DNA of 64,000 nucleotides from contig JALBUN010000012.1 of assembly GCA_025174535.1 (NCBI GenBank), forward strand, positions 558,001 through 622,000. Direction: 5' to 3'. The translations under genes were made by a program, and so were the position numbers. Of the stretch, positions 21,488 to 34,281 are shown one piece after another. Under the pieces are notes generated by a model, which searched no databases, was not told where the DNA came from, and saw nothing but the letters and a program-made list of their open reading frames with translations. The stretch's first letter is position 1; every line of letters begins with the position of its first letter. The DNA is from Cantharellus purpuraceus. Taxonomy: Eukaryota; Basidiomycota; Agaricomycetes; Cantharellales; Hydnaceae.

Positions 21488-24400
21488 TCATTGATTCCGA
21501 GGCGGTGAAGGTGGCCACTCTATTTGAGGGGGGCTATTCGCAGCCTTCGAAAAATTGAATGATGAAATCAGTATTTGACAGTAAAATCATTAATGCTGCT
21601 ACCTCTTCTGCCCCCTGGTCGTCTAGAGGCTTTTGAATAGCTGATTGATCGATTACTGGTGATAGATCGACTGGGGAAGCGTGGCTTTCTAAGTTACCTT
21701 AAACCTAAGCAATGGTACATCTATGATGTGTGATAGCACACCTTTTGACACAACAAGGTTTGGTATCTGCATTGAAAGGGTCTCTGTCTGGCTGTTCTGT
21801 CGAGTTATTCCAGCTTTGGGAAGTCTTCCATGACTCCTGTTTTCTGGCTTTGGAACAGATGGAAGACCAAAGAGTGTGGTCTGACGCGTATCTCTCTTCA
21901 ATTTCCTAACAGTCTTCGTGGCTGAAATGTATATGGTATGAGGCATGGTTACAGAAGCGAAATGGATACCTACATGTCGTTTTAGCCTGTGTAGCGATGT
22001 CGTTTGCTTCATCCACCTTGTCGAAAAAGCTGTTGCTCTTCGTGGCTAGGTTCACTTTGGAGGGGCCGGGTTGTGAAAACGGATTACTTTTCGTATCTTG
22101 GGGCTTGCGAGCAAATGGATTGGGTACTATTGACTGAAATCAATAGTGGAAACTGTAGCATGTGAAATTGCCGTACGAGGTTTTGTTGGTTTAATACTGG
22201 CTGGCCCAGGTATTTCCGATGGGGCTAACGCACGTTTCTTACTGACAGCGCCTTCAGCTGATATATCAAGTTCTGACGTATTCAATGGGTCCCGCTTCCG
22301 TTTGCCGTCTCCAGCAGAAGAAAATGATGCATCTCCCTCGAAAGAGTTCTCCCAAGCACCAAAATCTGTAGCCTCAGCTCTCATTGCAGCGATACCGGGT
22401 CCCCAACCAGATGAAGACCCCATATCGTCGTGACCTGTGCGCGTGTCATTGATGACAGGTGTAGCCGGGGCTAAAGATTTACGAATGGACCCCGGAGGTG
22501 GCGCAAAGTCGTCAAAACGCCGATTTGATAAATGGCATGTTTGATTTTGAGGTGCCATTATCGGTGTCGAATGCCTCCCCCATACTTTCCGTTGTTCCCT
22601 CTCTTCCTCAAGACGGTCCGTTTCCATCCTTTCATTCTTCAGGGCCACAATTTTTTCTTTAAGTCCAACCAAATGATAGAATTCTGCAACTTTGATCGCC
22701 ATGTCAAATGATTGAGTGTGGTGAAGAAGAACCGCCGCATCCAAGGCTCGTTGATGTTTGTCGCTCTTGCAAGCCAGCTGAATGAGCTGGATTAGTTCTT
22801 TATCAAGATTAACTTCCCGCTGAGAGATTTCCTGGTTTGTGAGTTCAGAGCCAAGTGCATCACGGAGAAAGCCAATGTGGAGCTCCTCGCGTAGGAATCT
22901 GCGACAGTATGTATACCTTAGCACTGAATGCCGAGTTCTACATCCCAACGCTTACCGTTCCTCCATTTGGCCATGTGGGACGTCCAGGTTGTATAGAGGT
23001 ATTTGAACTTCTAATTCTTGTATCAGTGGCCTTGGAAATCCAGGATAGGGTTCTCGGCCCTAATACGGTGCAAATGTTATTACATTGCGGAGAGGTATGA
23101 TAAACCCAGTACCTTGAGGATGAGGCACATGAAATGGGTTCCTGATACACCCACAGGCCAATAAGATTCGTCTTTACCTTGACGCCGGGGCAGAGTGGTT
23201 GTGTCCAGGATCGGAATCCATCTTGCTTGACTAGGGCGCCGAAAGCGGTCAAGAATAGATAGTAACCCATTTGAATCATACATCGCAGGTGCCTGTGAGC
23301 AGATATAAAGCAAGCTATATGGGAAGAAAAATGCTCTCGTACCCCTTCTTCACTTATTCCAATCCATTTTAAAACACTACCTTTCGGTAAAGGAAGTCTT
23401 CCATGTTGTACAATAGCAAACGTATCCAGTGCCACGAGTGTGTAGATCAAGTTCTGACATCCTGAAGGACAAGGCTCAGAGGAGGGGCACTGTGCAAAGT
23501 TAAATCACAAACCGTCCAAGCTAGCTCCACCATCTCGATGGACCACAAATACCCATTCCCGGCCAGCAACCATGGTAACAACGTCGGCACCAAGAACGCA
23601 AAGATACCTTTGAATTCCTCCACCTGTAAAAAATCTGAGATAGCCTCGACTAGTGGCCACGATGACGTTCCCGTTTCCTTCTACGTCTCCATCTGGAAAC
23701 TTGTTGCGGAGGGATCTGGATGGGGCGCAGCCCCCAGCAGCGAGAGCTATGACCGTCTCGCCTTGCGGGAGCATGAAATACCATTCGCCAGACGATGCCC
23801 AACCGGAGTAGGGTTTGTACATGATTTGGGCAGGATGACCACTGTCCGGCTGGCACGCATATATGGCCCCGCGTTCACCTGCACAAGCATGCACATTAGT
23901 ACATGCCGTACTGAAAGCATATTGAAAATTGAACCCAGCGACGCGAGATCATACTTGTGTGTGTCCTGAAAGTGGGATCCCGCGCGCGTTGAGCGATCAT
24001 GAAATTCTACATTGACGATGTGATGCGTTTCCTGATCCGTAACTTCGATAACACCAATCATGTTGTATGCTAAACGTAGATAATATGCATAAGAAAGTAC
24101 GGCATATTATACTGAATGAGCATTGGCATACCAAGATATCTTTTTTTGCTGGTCATTGGCGTTGATGCCGGTTGAAATGCCGGTTGAGCCTTTGTAACAC
24201 TCACTGTCCGATAATGAGCAATCAGAGGAAAACATAACTATTAAGCTACGTACCCATCTCCCTTGCATATCCTTCATCATTTTGATCCCTTTCTTTATCA
24301 GCTTTGTCCAGCAGGCCAATATCATCGATCATCCAGTCGTCATCATCCAGGCCATAGTTATCATCTCTTGCAACATCCTCTAAGCCTCCCAGGACATTCT

Positions 24401-25892
24401 TGGTGCTGTCTCCATTACCATCATCGAAAGGTACAGGGTCACTCTTCTTCTTTAAAGGAAAACCCACGGTAGAGGGTGTTGTTTGTAGTTTGACGGGGTC
24501 TGGAGAAGCGGAAGGGATTGGGTCTGGCCATCGAGACAGGGTACCATCCGCATCAGTCCATGCAATCAAGTTCTGCGTTGGTGAAAAAGCGAGATGCGAA
24601 ACCAGAGCGAAGGGCGTAGAAGGGACGTATCTGTGAACCCCAAGAAGTCAATTCAGAGTAACTTCTAATGTTCCAAAACTTACTGGAACAAAATAGCACG
24701 TGTTATAGTGGACCATATAAAGATGCCAGCAGAGGTGGCTGAAGCTAAATATGTTCCATTCGGGGACAGTGCTAAAGCGGTTATTGCCTATCGTGTATAT
24801 GATGATCGACAAATGCTCAAGAAGTGCGCATTGTGCAGACCTACCCCTGAGACGGCATCATCAGAGAAGGAAAAAGACTTCTGCCAATGTTCTCTTGAGA
24901 TGGCGACTATTTCTACGAAAGGAAGGTGCATTGTTAATGATCTCTACCACTGACAAGAACAGAATGATGGCTTACCATGCATGCAGCTAGCTACAACAAA
25001 ATATTTTCCAGAAGGGTGCCAAACTGCAGAACAATCATGCATGTAGTCTGGAGACCTGAGGCAGCAATTTAGCGACCAAAAACAGCATCATTTCAAGCAC
25101 GTACTCAGAGTCGACAGGTGGAATGATGCCCTCGAGGGATTCAAGTTGCCTGGGCTCTTGACCGAGGGATACATCCCACACTATTATGTTTCCATCACTC
25201 CCACAAGTCGTCTATTAAACGTTTACTAGTGAATTCCCACATAATTAGTACGAAGCGCACCAGTATGGTTCCAGAAGGATGCCATGTCGCTCTACGCACC
25301 CCTTTCTGATGGCCTTCCAATTTCTTGATGTTAGTGATCTCATCGAGTGCTATAAGTTTGACCTCAAGTTCACTGAAGACCGAAAGTTAAGAAACGCGAC
25401 ATTAGGCGAATTACATTAAGGTGGCTGCTTACTCAGATGTCACAGCGACTCTTTCACCTTTCGGGTCGATTGCGACACAGCGCACGGGGACGGCAACAGC
25501 ACGAGTCACCAAACCTTCCATAACTGACCCGTGCACATCGTAAGTTCGAACGCATGCATCAAGACTTCCCGATAGCCAACGTTGTTTCTTTCGAAGCAGT
25601 AGTGTCAGGAGCTAGTTACGCGTCAATGACACATCCAGCTGCTCACTGATGTGGCAATCGAAGTAATGGCATCCTCCCCCTCGAGTGCGACATCAGGCTC
25701 CTGTTCACTCCCTAAATCTGACCTCCAAATCCTCACATACCCCTCCTCTCCACCGGTATATAGTTTCCTGAGAAACGTTAGAAGTTGTCCCACTTGGCTC
25801 TGAACCAAAACTACATACGAGCCATCCTGTGAAAACGCAAGACAGGTGTATACAGATTCAGCATGTGCTGAATTAACAATTAGATGAACCAT
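21488..25892 (-). CDS. CTF4: Replisome adaptor CTF4/Mcl1 (WDHD1/AND-1 family)
   Basis: CTF4 links the CMG helicase to DNA polymerase alpha and other clients at forks. The first exon (ATG at 25892) starts a WD40 propeller ([16 protein letters not shown], then [18 protein letters not shown]). The propeller continues through about 24.5 kb. An acidic linker follows ([18 protein letters not shown]). The second propeller and SepB domain run from about 24.0 to 22.9 kb (AREMGT region, [40 protein letters not shown]). The helical C-terminal bundle is clear ([51 protein letters not shown]). The tail is disordered, with NPFARKP and [13 protein letters not shown] repeats, a PIP-box-like QTTLFGL (21863-21883), and a Pro-rich end (WPPSPPRNQ, stop at 21488). 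It is divergent from the gene at 26063, 170 bp away. I did not assign every intron in the middle. Confidence 0.9.
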
Positions 25893-26062
25893 GAACAACG
25901 TCAATATTGCTCGCAGACGCGGCGTTCGTTGTGAGAGAAAAGAAGGGTAAGTATGAAATTCACGCGTGGCGTGACAGCGCGTCCGTCACGCCTCGGCCGA
26001 GCTGAGTCTGAAACACTATCCACAAGGTTACACAAGAGCAAGGCCTTAAGTGGCAGACACTT
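25893..26062. promoter_or_regulatory. Divergent promoter between CTF4 and the 26-kb gene
   Basis: The 170 bp separate two oppositely oriented start codons. It contains a short inverted motif, GCGTGACAGCGCGTCCGTCACGC (about 25970-25992, arms gcgtgac/gtcacgc), that could bind a dimeric factor. MluI-type cell-cycle boxes (ACGCGT) are not present. The promoter role is inferred from position. Confidence 0.4.
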
Positions 26063-29000
26063 ATGGCCTCTGGGACGATGGAAGGCCTGACAGCGTCGGT
26101 GTCTTCTCCAGGGTCTGTCCCCAGATTGCGGGTTACCAGACATGCAACATCCCCCACTCCTCATATAGGTGAACAGGATTCACTGGCACAAGCGACGCCA
26201 CGACTGTCCCCCTTTAAACACACAACTCATCCAGACTCTCAATCCACCTCGGAGGAGGATGAGTTCTCCAAGCTTGTGTATGTTGGGACAGCCTCGAGAC
26301 TACTCTCGGCGTCCTTGCCTCCTCCTGACAGCAGCACACATTCAAACGACGCTACCCACCGTCTGAGAGCCGTGCTGAATCGGTTTGATACGCCTTCACG
26401 TAGTCCTGCAGCCAAGCTACACATTGTTATGCCGCCATCGCCCTCTGAACCGGAATCTGATTTTGATACACGACCGGCTCAAGTTGCGAGGGCAAGCATC
26501 AAGGATTTGTTTAAAAATGCTTTGAGGGAACCTGGGGACACGCCACAGAAGCCAAAGCTAATACGGCGAGCAAGTTTCAATGCAGTAGCCAGCCCGAAGG
26601 TCAATAGGTCTAGGCGCAAAAGTACAAGCGACGAGGAAAGAGAAATTTCGTCCAGTGAAGTATCATCGCCTGTTCGGCATGAACTTTTTGGCTGAACTAT
26701 AACCTTTGCAGGACGATCTCATGCCGGTCGTTTAGACTTGTCAACTGCTGAGTCGTTAGATCGCTTGCGGCTTCAGCTAACGGAGTCCATGTCGTCTGTT
26801 CGGGATGTTTGTGAGCGAATATACTCATAATCTTCCATGTGATTCCCATGCTTGCTATAGCCTCTATTGCTTCGACCTTTGGTCTGCCACCCGAGGTTCT
26901 CACCATAACACCCGATGCAGGTTGGTCGTTCGAGTGTAGTCTGTTGTGCGGTGCTGAGCGTATTTAGCCACTCATCTTCCTCGTCAGTCTAAGATTACCA
27001 TCAATAATGCTTCCGTGAGCCATGCTAAGTCTCGTATGTTTTCATTCGTCTTACCTGGTACATACTCTCACTGTGTTATCCATCATTAGATAAAGACCTC
27101 GAACCATTCAGACCTGTTCATGGGAGCGAAGTTGGCGACACGCATTCGTCTCAACGTCAAAGATCACGTGTGTCCATTTCAAAGTAGTGCCTCTTTGACG
27201 CAACTTGACTTCTTGATGCGGGTATGTAGACTCTCGTCCGGAGGCGAGAGCGCAGACTACTATAGAGGCACAATCTCCATCTGGTCCGTTTTCCCCTTAC
27301 AATGTGGTCGCCCGCTACTTACCTCGCTATCATTATATTGTCAGACATACCAGTTGCAAAGGGGTCGGCAACTGTCTCAAATACGATCATTCACGATGAA
27401 TCAACCCATTACCGATGTAAGCCCTTGTTCAGTTTCTTGGTATAGCTAGCTGAATGAAGACAGCATCACGATTGCCTGTGAATCCCTCTCATTCTGACGC
27501 CGGTCGTGAGTCTATATACATCAATTTCAGGGTTAGACTAATGTCCACGTTTTGAAGACCAGGCACGGGACGCGAACCATCAACGTCCTCCCTCTCCAGC
27601 GCGCAAGGTATCGTCCTCCCCCGACGTTTTGCAGTCTTCGGCACCAAGCAGAGGTCGTTTAAGTCCTGGGGCGTGGCCTACACCGCCTCCACCTGGCTCG
27701 AGACCGAGCCTCACAAGGTCGCCCAGGCATTCATTGAACAATCGGGTTAATGATGGTCATTCGGAAGACGGAAATTGTATGTGGTGCTTCCCACCACTGC
27801 GTTCGCTACATTAACAACTATTCAGCATCACGAAGTCCGTCGGCCATTTCAAACGCAGAACGTGAGAGTCACTTTTGTCATGTTGGCCACATCTCATATG
27901 TACTCGTGTAGTTCGCGATCGGTTGAAGGAAAACGAACTAGAACGACAGCATGAGCTTGAACGCAGTTGGAATCTTCCCCACTCGCGCAAATTCCAGTCT
28001 ACACCACATCCGCATGAAAAACCTAATAATCACATTCACACCCTTCGCCCTGCGTCTTCTCTAGGGCATTCGTCTTCATCGGAATATATACCTGACAGAT
28101 CACACTCCCAATCTGGCCATGACCGTCCTGGTTCTGCTTCACCATCATCCTCGATGTCTTCGAGGGTTTACCACGAAGAAGAGTCAGACGGAGAGTACGA
28201 GGTGAAACGCGAGCGCGAGCGAAATTGGAATGCACCACACCCAAAATGGGGACAGCATACACATCACGATACTGTTGGAACGACATCTCCCGAACTTTCA
28301 GTGCCACCAGGCCAAGATCAGCAACTCAAACATACTCGCCTTCGTACAAGTTCCTCACCCTCTTCTCATGGTCATTCTCGTCCATACCCTTACAACAATC
28401 CTGCGCATGATTCTCATCCTCAATCAAGTCTTAGTCACAGACGCGAAGGATCAAGATCTGGATCTCCGACTTACTTTCACCCCTCCAAGGAAGAAGACAG
28501 GGAAGAACAGCACAAGCGGGAGCGAAACTGGAATGCCCCTCGCCCAAGATGGGATCAACATTCCGACCATCATTCCTCCAATTCTGCCTTATCAACACTG
28601 CACTCGCATCCACACACCTCTGCTTCTGGCACGAGAGTCTACCTACCATCTGAATCTCCCCTTCCTTCAACACCCTCCTCAAATACGCGTCGTCCAAGTC
28701 CGAATTCTCCGCATCCTCCCCTTATTAATGACTTTCAGCAGTCAGATGAGACGGGGGTTGATTACGAATCGAATGGAAATTCACGCGCAGGTTCTCCGCC
28801 AGCCAGGCAGGACCACACGACTTCATCCGAACCTTGGAGTTCTACTCAACGCTTGAAGCCGAAAAACAATGGAAGAGGCCCTGCCGCTCGTTCGGATCAG
28901 GAGCCTGGTTTATTCACGGGTCTGTCAAAGCGTCATAGACGCACTACGACAGAACTTTCTGAATCTATGGGTTCATTTCCCAAACAAAATGGTTTACCAC

Positions 29001-31006
29001 CGTCGCTCACGATGCTCGATGCTAGCAATGCGTCTTTGTTTGGTTCGTATCGTTTCTTATTCTGCCTGCTAGCTTTGATGTTTAACCTTGAGAGTCAGCT
29101 GACGAATCTGTACCACCTCCTCAAATGAGTACACCTACATACAGGTCTGTTCACCTTCCAGACCTTTCAATATCCCCCGTCTCAAGCGATGACCATCTTC
29201 CTATTTCACCTCCATCTCCTGTGACTGCTAAGTACGATCCAGCAACACGTGCAGATGCTGATCTGGCACGTCTACAAAGAGCAGTTGCACCCAACTTCAC
29301 ATTCCCTGCGCGATCCTCACCTACTTCCTCACCCATCCCTTCGCCTCCTGCCCCCAACCTTCCCACGTCACCACGACAATTGACATCCACCGATAGCCCC
29401 AGATTAGCTTTAGAAGAGCATTTAGTATTGCCAGAGGCGCATACTTTCGCAGTCGAAGAAATCACGACGCCCTCAAAAGATAACGAAGGGGCGAGAAGTT
29501 TACTGTCTGCACAGAAAACACCTCGATTTCCAGGGGCATTTAGTACCTCGATTCCTTCCACGTCACTTCCTCCTGTGGTTGATCCCATACCTCATCAGGA
29601 CATGTTGACTATGGAAGAAGCGGAGGCCACGCCAAAGATCAAAGCCGTGGATGGTTTACCACAAACTTTTATTGAAACCAACAGTTATTCTTCTATACCC
29701 CCGACACCCGCCCTTCCTGGTGCTTACCTGGCGACACCCACACCGGCAAAACGCAAAGGTATATTAAAGGTCCGCTTCGATGGTGATCTGCACGCCCCCG
29801 TAGGTGTCATCGAAGGGCTTGTCGTCAGCACAGGAAAGAGCAAGTCCAGTGGTCCTTCTTCACTATCCTCTTCTAGCGAAGAGGATGTCCCACCGCTCAA
29901 TCTGAGTCCCACTCGACGCAAGGGTTTGAGACACGTAGATGAGTATGGCAGGGTGAGAAGGTTCACGGAAGATGGTGAAGAAATCATGCTTGATACTCGG
30001 AGAAAAGCCGGTAACGTTACGGAGTCTCTGGAGCCAGTAGTTTCTAACGACATGACTATGACACCGCGGAGGCGAGCGAAGATGCGGCAGGTGGATGCGT
30101 TGGGAAACGAGGTAGTTGACAGCGTGAGGTCCAAAAACAGCAAGGAAAAGCCCGATGGAGAAATTACAGAGTCACGACGAAAGAACGCAGTATTCACACG
30201 GCTAGCCAAGTCACTTGGGGAGCTGCAAGATGAGTTGGCTGAAGAGGAGAGCGCGTAAGTTACTTCTGCTTGCGTGGTCAAAGGTGATCCTCACACTTGA
30301 GATTTCTTCCAGATTAGTTGCCTCTGTTCCGTCCAGTGGGCAATTTGATAGTGAACGAATGATGGACCTTGCCACAGTATCCAAGGCAGCGCGTGTTGAG
30401 CGTAACAAGCTTTCTCGTAAATTGCAACTTGAGCGACACGAGGAAGATTCCATCGCGGATAAGGTCTTCGTTGCTCGCAACCCAAAGCGAGACATGGTGA
30501 GATCCCGCGTTGCCACTGTTTTATATTTGATGATGGCTAAAATGTCTCTGCACAGCAATCTTGGGAGACATCAGAACGAACACCTTGGTGGCAGCGCAAG
30601 TGGCGACTTGTGATAGTTATCCTCATTCTGGAGTTGGCTCTTCTTTATACAGGCTATCGGTTAGTGTGGTTTTACGTTCCCAATTTGTTTCCCATCTAAT
30701 GACTTTAATAGATTGGCCATGATCCACGCTAAACATATATGGCTTAGAACTCATTTTGACCCCTTTTTCCCTGCCCTTTACTTACATCAGTCTCGACCTG
30801 GATTTTTGTGTCGCTATGGGTCACTACCTCGAGGTTGGTCGGCATTCGCCATCTCGGGTGCAGTTCAGCGTGTTGGCGTTCGAGGCTTCATTGTGGGCGT
30901 CAGCAAAAAGGTCTGGGAAGATATATGGAACTGGAGATTAGAGCCTTGGGAGGTTTGGGGAAGTCCCGCAGCAGGCCCGCCCGTGCCTCGTCCGTGGCCG
31001 TCTTGA
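26063..31006 (+). CDS. Large disordered protein with C-terminal membrane segment
   Basis: I do not recognise a named family. The first exon (26063 to about 26654) encodes a Ser/Pro-rich region with a short helix (ASIKDLFKNALREP). Several small exons follow (for example RSHAGRLDLSTAESLDRLRL). From about 27.6 kb the product is again disordered and His/Ser-rich, and it carries three copies of an Arg/Glu-then-WN peptide (ELERSWNLPHS; ERERNWNAPHPKW; KRERNWNAPRPRW) at about 27960, 28215 and 28515. The second half has GILKVRFDGD, containing a KVRF sequence that fits the protein phosphatase 1 docking pattern, and basic blocks TRRKGLRHVDEYGRVRR and RRRAKMRQVDALGNEVVD, which look like a repeated motif. 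A predicted coiled segment leads to a transmembrane helix (WRLVIVILILELALLYTGYR, about 30605-30660). A further ~95 residues end at 31006. It could be a nuclear-envelope or ER-anchored scaffold. The exon chain between 26.9 and 27.6 kb is uncertain. Confidence 0.6.
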
Positions 31007-31208
31007 TGTTGATTGGATCTGTCTATATGGCATCTATCGTTTCTAACTTGTTGTATCATTTAGTACTTAGTAACATTGGATTTATTGCATTGACTACGTG
31101 TCAATCATTGCTACGGCAACTTACCCCACCTTGCCGAAGTTTAGGATAAGCCTGTGAGCTTATAAAAGGTAAGAGCAATAGCCCCCACTTCAATCCATTG
31201 CAATACGT

Positions 31209-34107
31209 ATGTCCTTAGTGCTAGACGAACAGGTCCTGCGAGGAACACTCTCGCGCCGATCGAGTGGTAGGCCCAGCTCATTACAGCTCCAACATTCGAG
31301 CGGAGAATGGACACCAGGCCTCGTCGTCGACGACTCATTGTCCCAACCTCTGAGTAACGGACCCTTGATGTCGGTAACAGACTCTGTTGACTTAGATGAT
31401 CGCCCGAAGGTCCCTATCAGCAAATCGCCTCCCAGAGATGTCCATGTTTCCTCTCAGCTTCGGGCCCTGAAGCAACCTTTGAAGTCACCTTGCTTCGTGC
31501 ATTCCTTGCTCGACAAAGGCGCATCATTCCAGGACTGGCTGTACCAGACTAGAGTCAATAGTTCAATTGGAGTCTCACGTTCTCTAGGGAATAACTTTGG
31601 TGATCAGATTCAATTGAAACCACCACCCACGCTCCCTATGCCCCAGCCACCTCCGCAGGAATCCCCGCCTTCCAGTCTTGACGAGGAAGAAGATGATCTG
31701 GAAGGCACTGGGAGCCTGACTAGGCAGCTGGCGGAAACCGCTGTTGGCGTCAGGGAGATGAGCAAGCAGCTTGGTATGTCAACTCTGCAATCTGGGTGCA
31801 ACATTTATCAATCAACATATTTATGTAGGGCGTGCCCGCGTGAAAGCGAATATACAGAGCGTGATGATCATCACCAAGGCCAGAGACAACAGGCTTATCA
31901 AATTAACTCGGGAGCTGGCACTCTATCTCATGCTCACACCTCGTGCAGGTGGGCGGGGGCTAATTGTGTGCGTGATATAAACTTTGGAAGGCATTTAATT
32001 AAATTCCAGGCCGCAGCTATGTCGACTCGCAGCTCCGACATTCGAAACGTTTTGATGCAGACGGTATTGGGCGGGATCACCCTGAACTTTTCACCCCATC
32101 TCCAAAGAGACGGACGTCAAGCAACAATTCGCTCACTTCTATAGCATCCGACGTTAAACAGGATGCTCGAGATCGGTTGAAGGACGACTTGAAAGCAGAT
32201 GGCCAACTCCGCTATTGGACCAGCGACATGTGCAGTCGCAGTCCCCAGCTATTCGATTTTGTCGTAACCGTACGTCGTTTAGTACAACTCTAGCTTCCTC
32301 ATCCAATACGCTTATTGCAGCTTGGCGGCGATGGGACTGTCCTATTCACATCTTGGCTCTTTCAACGGATTGTCCCACCCGTGCTTCCGTTCGCATTAGG
32401 ATCACTCGGTTTTCTGACAAATTTTGACTTCGCTGATCACCAAGGAGTGATGGAGTCTGCTATCGAAAGCGGTATCCGTGTCAATCTGCGCATGCGGTTT
32501 ACATGTACAGTGTACCGTGCTGTGGCACCTGAAGAGGGCAAGGGCCGTAAAGCCGTCAAAAAAGGAGAGACTGGGGAAATTATGATGAAAAATATTGGGA
32601 AGGATGGTTGGGAGGCTTTGGAAGGTGGCGGGCCAGGTAGCTCCAGCACCATTCCTGGGTCGGGCCCTAAGGACAAGGAGATCATGTGCTTCACGACCAG
32701 ACCTGTTGAGAGTTTCGAAGTAATCAATGAATTGGTGGTCGATCGCGGTCCAAGCCCTTATGTGAGCTTACTGGAGTTATTTGGTATGTGGTCTTGCTTT
32801 GCTATAATTTGAAGTTGCATGGCTTAAAGCAATGCCCAGGTGATGAACATCACATGACTACAGTCCAGGCTGATGGTTTGACTGTCTCAACTCCCACAGG
32901 CTCTACTGCTTACTCTGTGAGGTCGAGCTTAGCCCTCCTTGTACTTACCTCACCTTTTCTCAGCTGTCTGCCGGTGGATCTCTGGCTCACCCCGAAATTC
33001 CAGCTATACTGATCACGCCTATCTGTCCTCATACCCTTTCATTCCGACCAATGCTTCTTCCTGACAGCATGGAGCTTCGAATCTGCGTGCCATACAATTC
33101 GCGAAGTACAGCGTGGGCAAGTTTTGACGGCAGGGGCCGCGTCGAGTTGAAACGTATGTTTGCATTACTAGTCCAGAATAATTTGAGTGATGTCGTTTTC
33201 ATCTCCAGAAGGTGACCACATCAAAGTCACTGCCTCGAAATACCCTTTTCCAACGGTTTGTGCAGATAAGCAATCAACCGACTGGTTTCATGCTATCTCC
33301 CGCACGTTAAAATGGAACGAGCGCGAACGACAGAAAAGTTTCGTAGTTGTTGAGGAAGGTCCTGTGAAATCGACAAGACAAGCTGCGCTGGTCAACGTGT
33401 CGAAGGCAACCACGCAGGATCCCGTCAAGGAACACCCGGTCGAAGGCCATGAGAACGGGGAGGATGATGAGGAAGAGAAGTTCGACATTGATACAGTGGT
33501 GACAACCAACTCGCCCTCGGAATCGGCAATAAAGGCAACAGCTCAGGAGAAGCATAAAGAAGCCCAACACGCTGCGGCTGCCATCATGCGCAGTAATTCT
33601 CTAGCAGATTCCTATACCCATTCCAGCAGTGGTATAGACTCCCCTGACAGATTCGCTGGTCCCATTCCTCATCCACACCCTATCTCTCCAAGACATGTCC
33701 CGCGCACGTCGACCTCAGGTTATTCGACACCGCAGTCCTCCTCTCCAGAGGAGCCACGGATTGAATGGGAGTCCGGTGACAGAGACGATATCCATAGCCC
33801 TCGTGCTGCGCGTGAGAGCTCCAAGAGCAAAATCCCACGTAACAGGGACCTAGAAGGAGAAAGCGCGCGGACCCCCAGGGCTCATGAGCCTGTCCATTCA
33901 AATCTTGCCAGAAAAGTCTATACTCAAGCGCATGCTGGACCAACGTATCATCATCATACGCATGGACACTCTCATCTGCCGAAGTCCCAGCGTAATGCTC
34001 GGCATGGGCGGTCGTTATCGGTAGATGGAGGGTCGAGACATGCCTTCGCTGTATGGGGTCACGACGAAAGCGATAGCAACGCAAGCGATAGTGACTCGCA
34101 AGCATAA
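31209..34107 (+). CDS. NAD(+) kinase
   Basis: The enzyme phosphorylates NAD (or NADH) to NADP(H). The N-terminal extension contains the fungal signature [19 protein letters not shown]. The catalytic domain begins with [19 protein letters not shown] and [16 protein letters not shown]. The kinase motifs are intact: [15 protein letters not shown] (GGDG), [32 protein letters not shown] (NE/D motif), and [19 protein letters not shown]. Next come [20 protein letters not shown] and the C-terminal beta-sheet region, ending with a [15 protein letters not shown] helix. A long disordered tail, His-rich near 33950, follows to the TAA at 34107. At least six exons join in phase. The acidic stretch around 33470 and the Ser-rich tail resemble the cytosolic UTR1/YEF1 enzymes more than mitochondrial POS5. 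I did not resolve which paralogue it is. Confidence 0.92.
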
Positions 34108-34281
34108 CCACAGAATCCGACTACCTTTAATCACTAGCTAGCTACTTAAACCGTAATATTGTGGGGGTTTATATTATTACTACATCCTCAACATGCATCG
34201 TAGTCTCATGTCACTAGATATCTCACAATGTATCCTGAACCTAGCGTTTCGTCCTCTACTTAGAAACATCCATTTACAACA

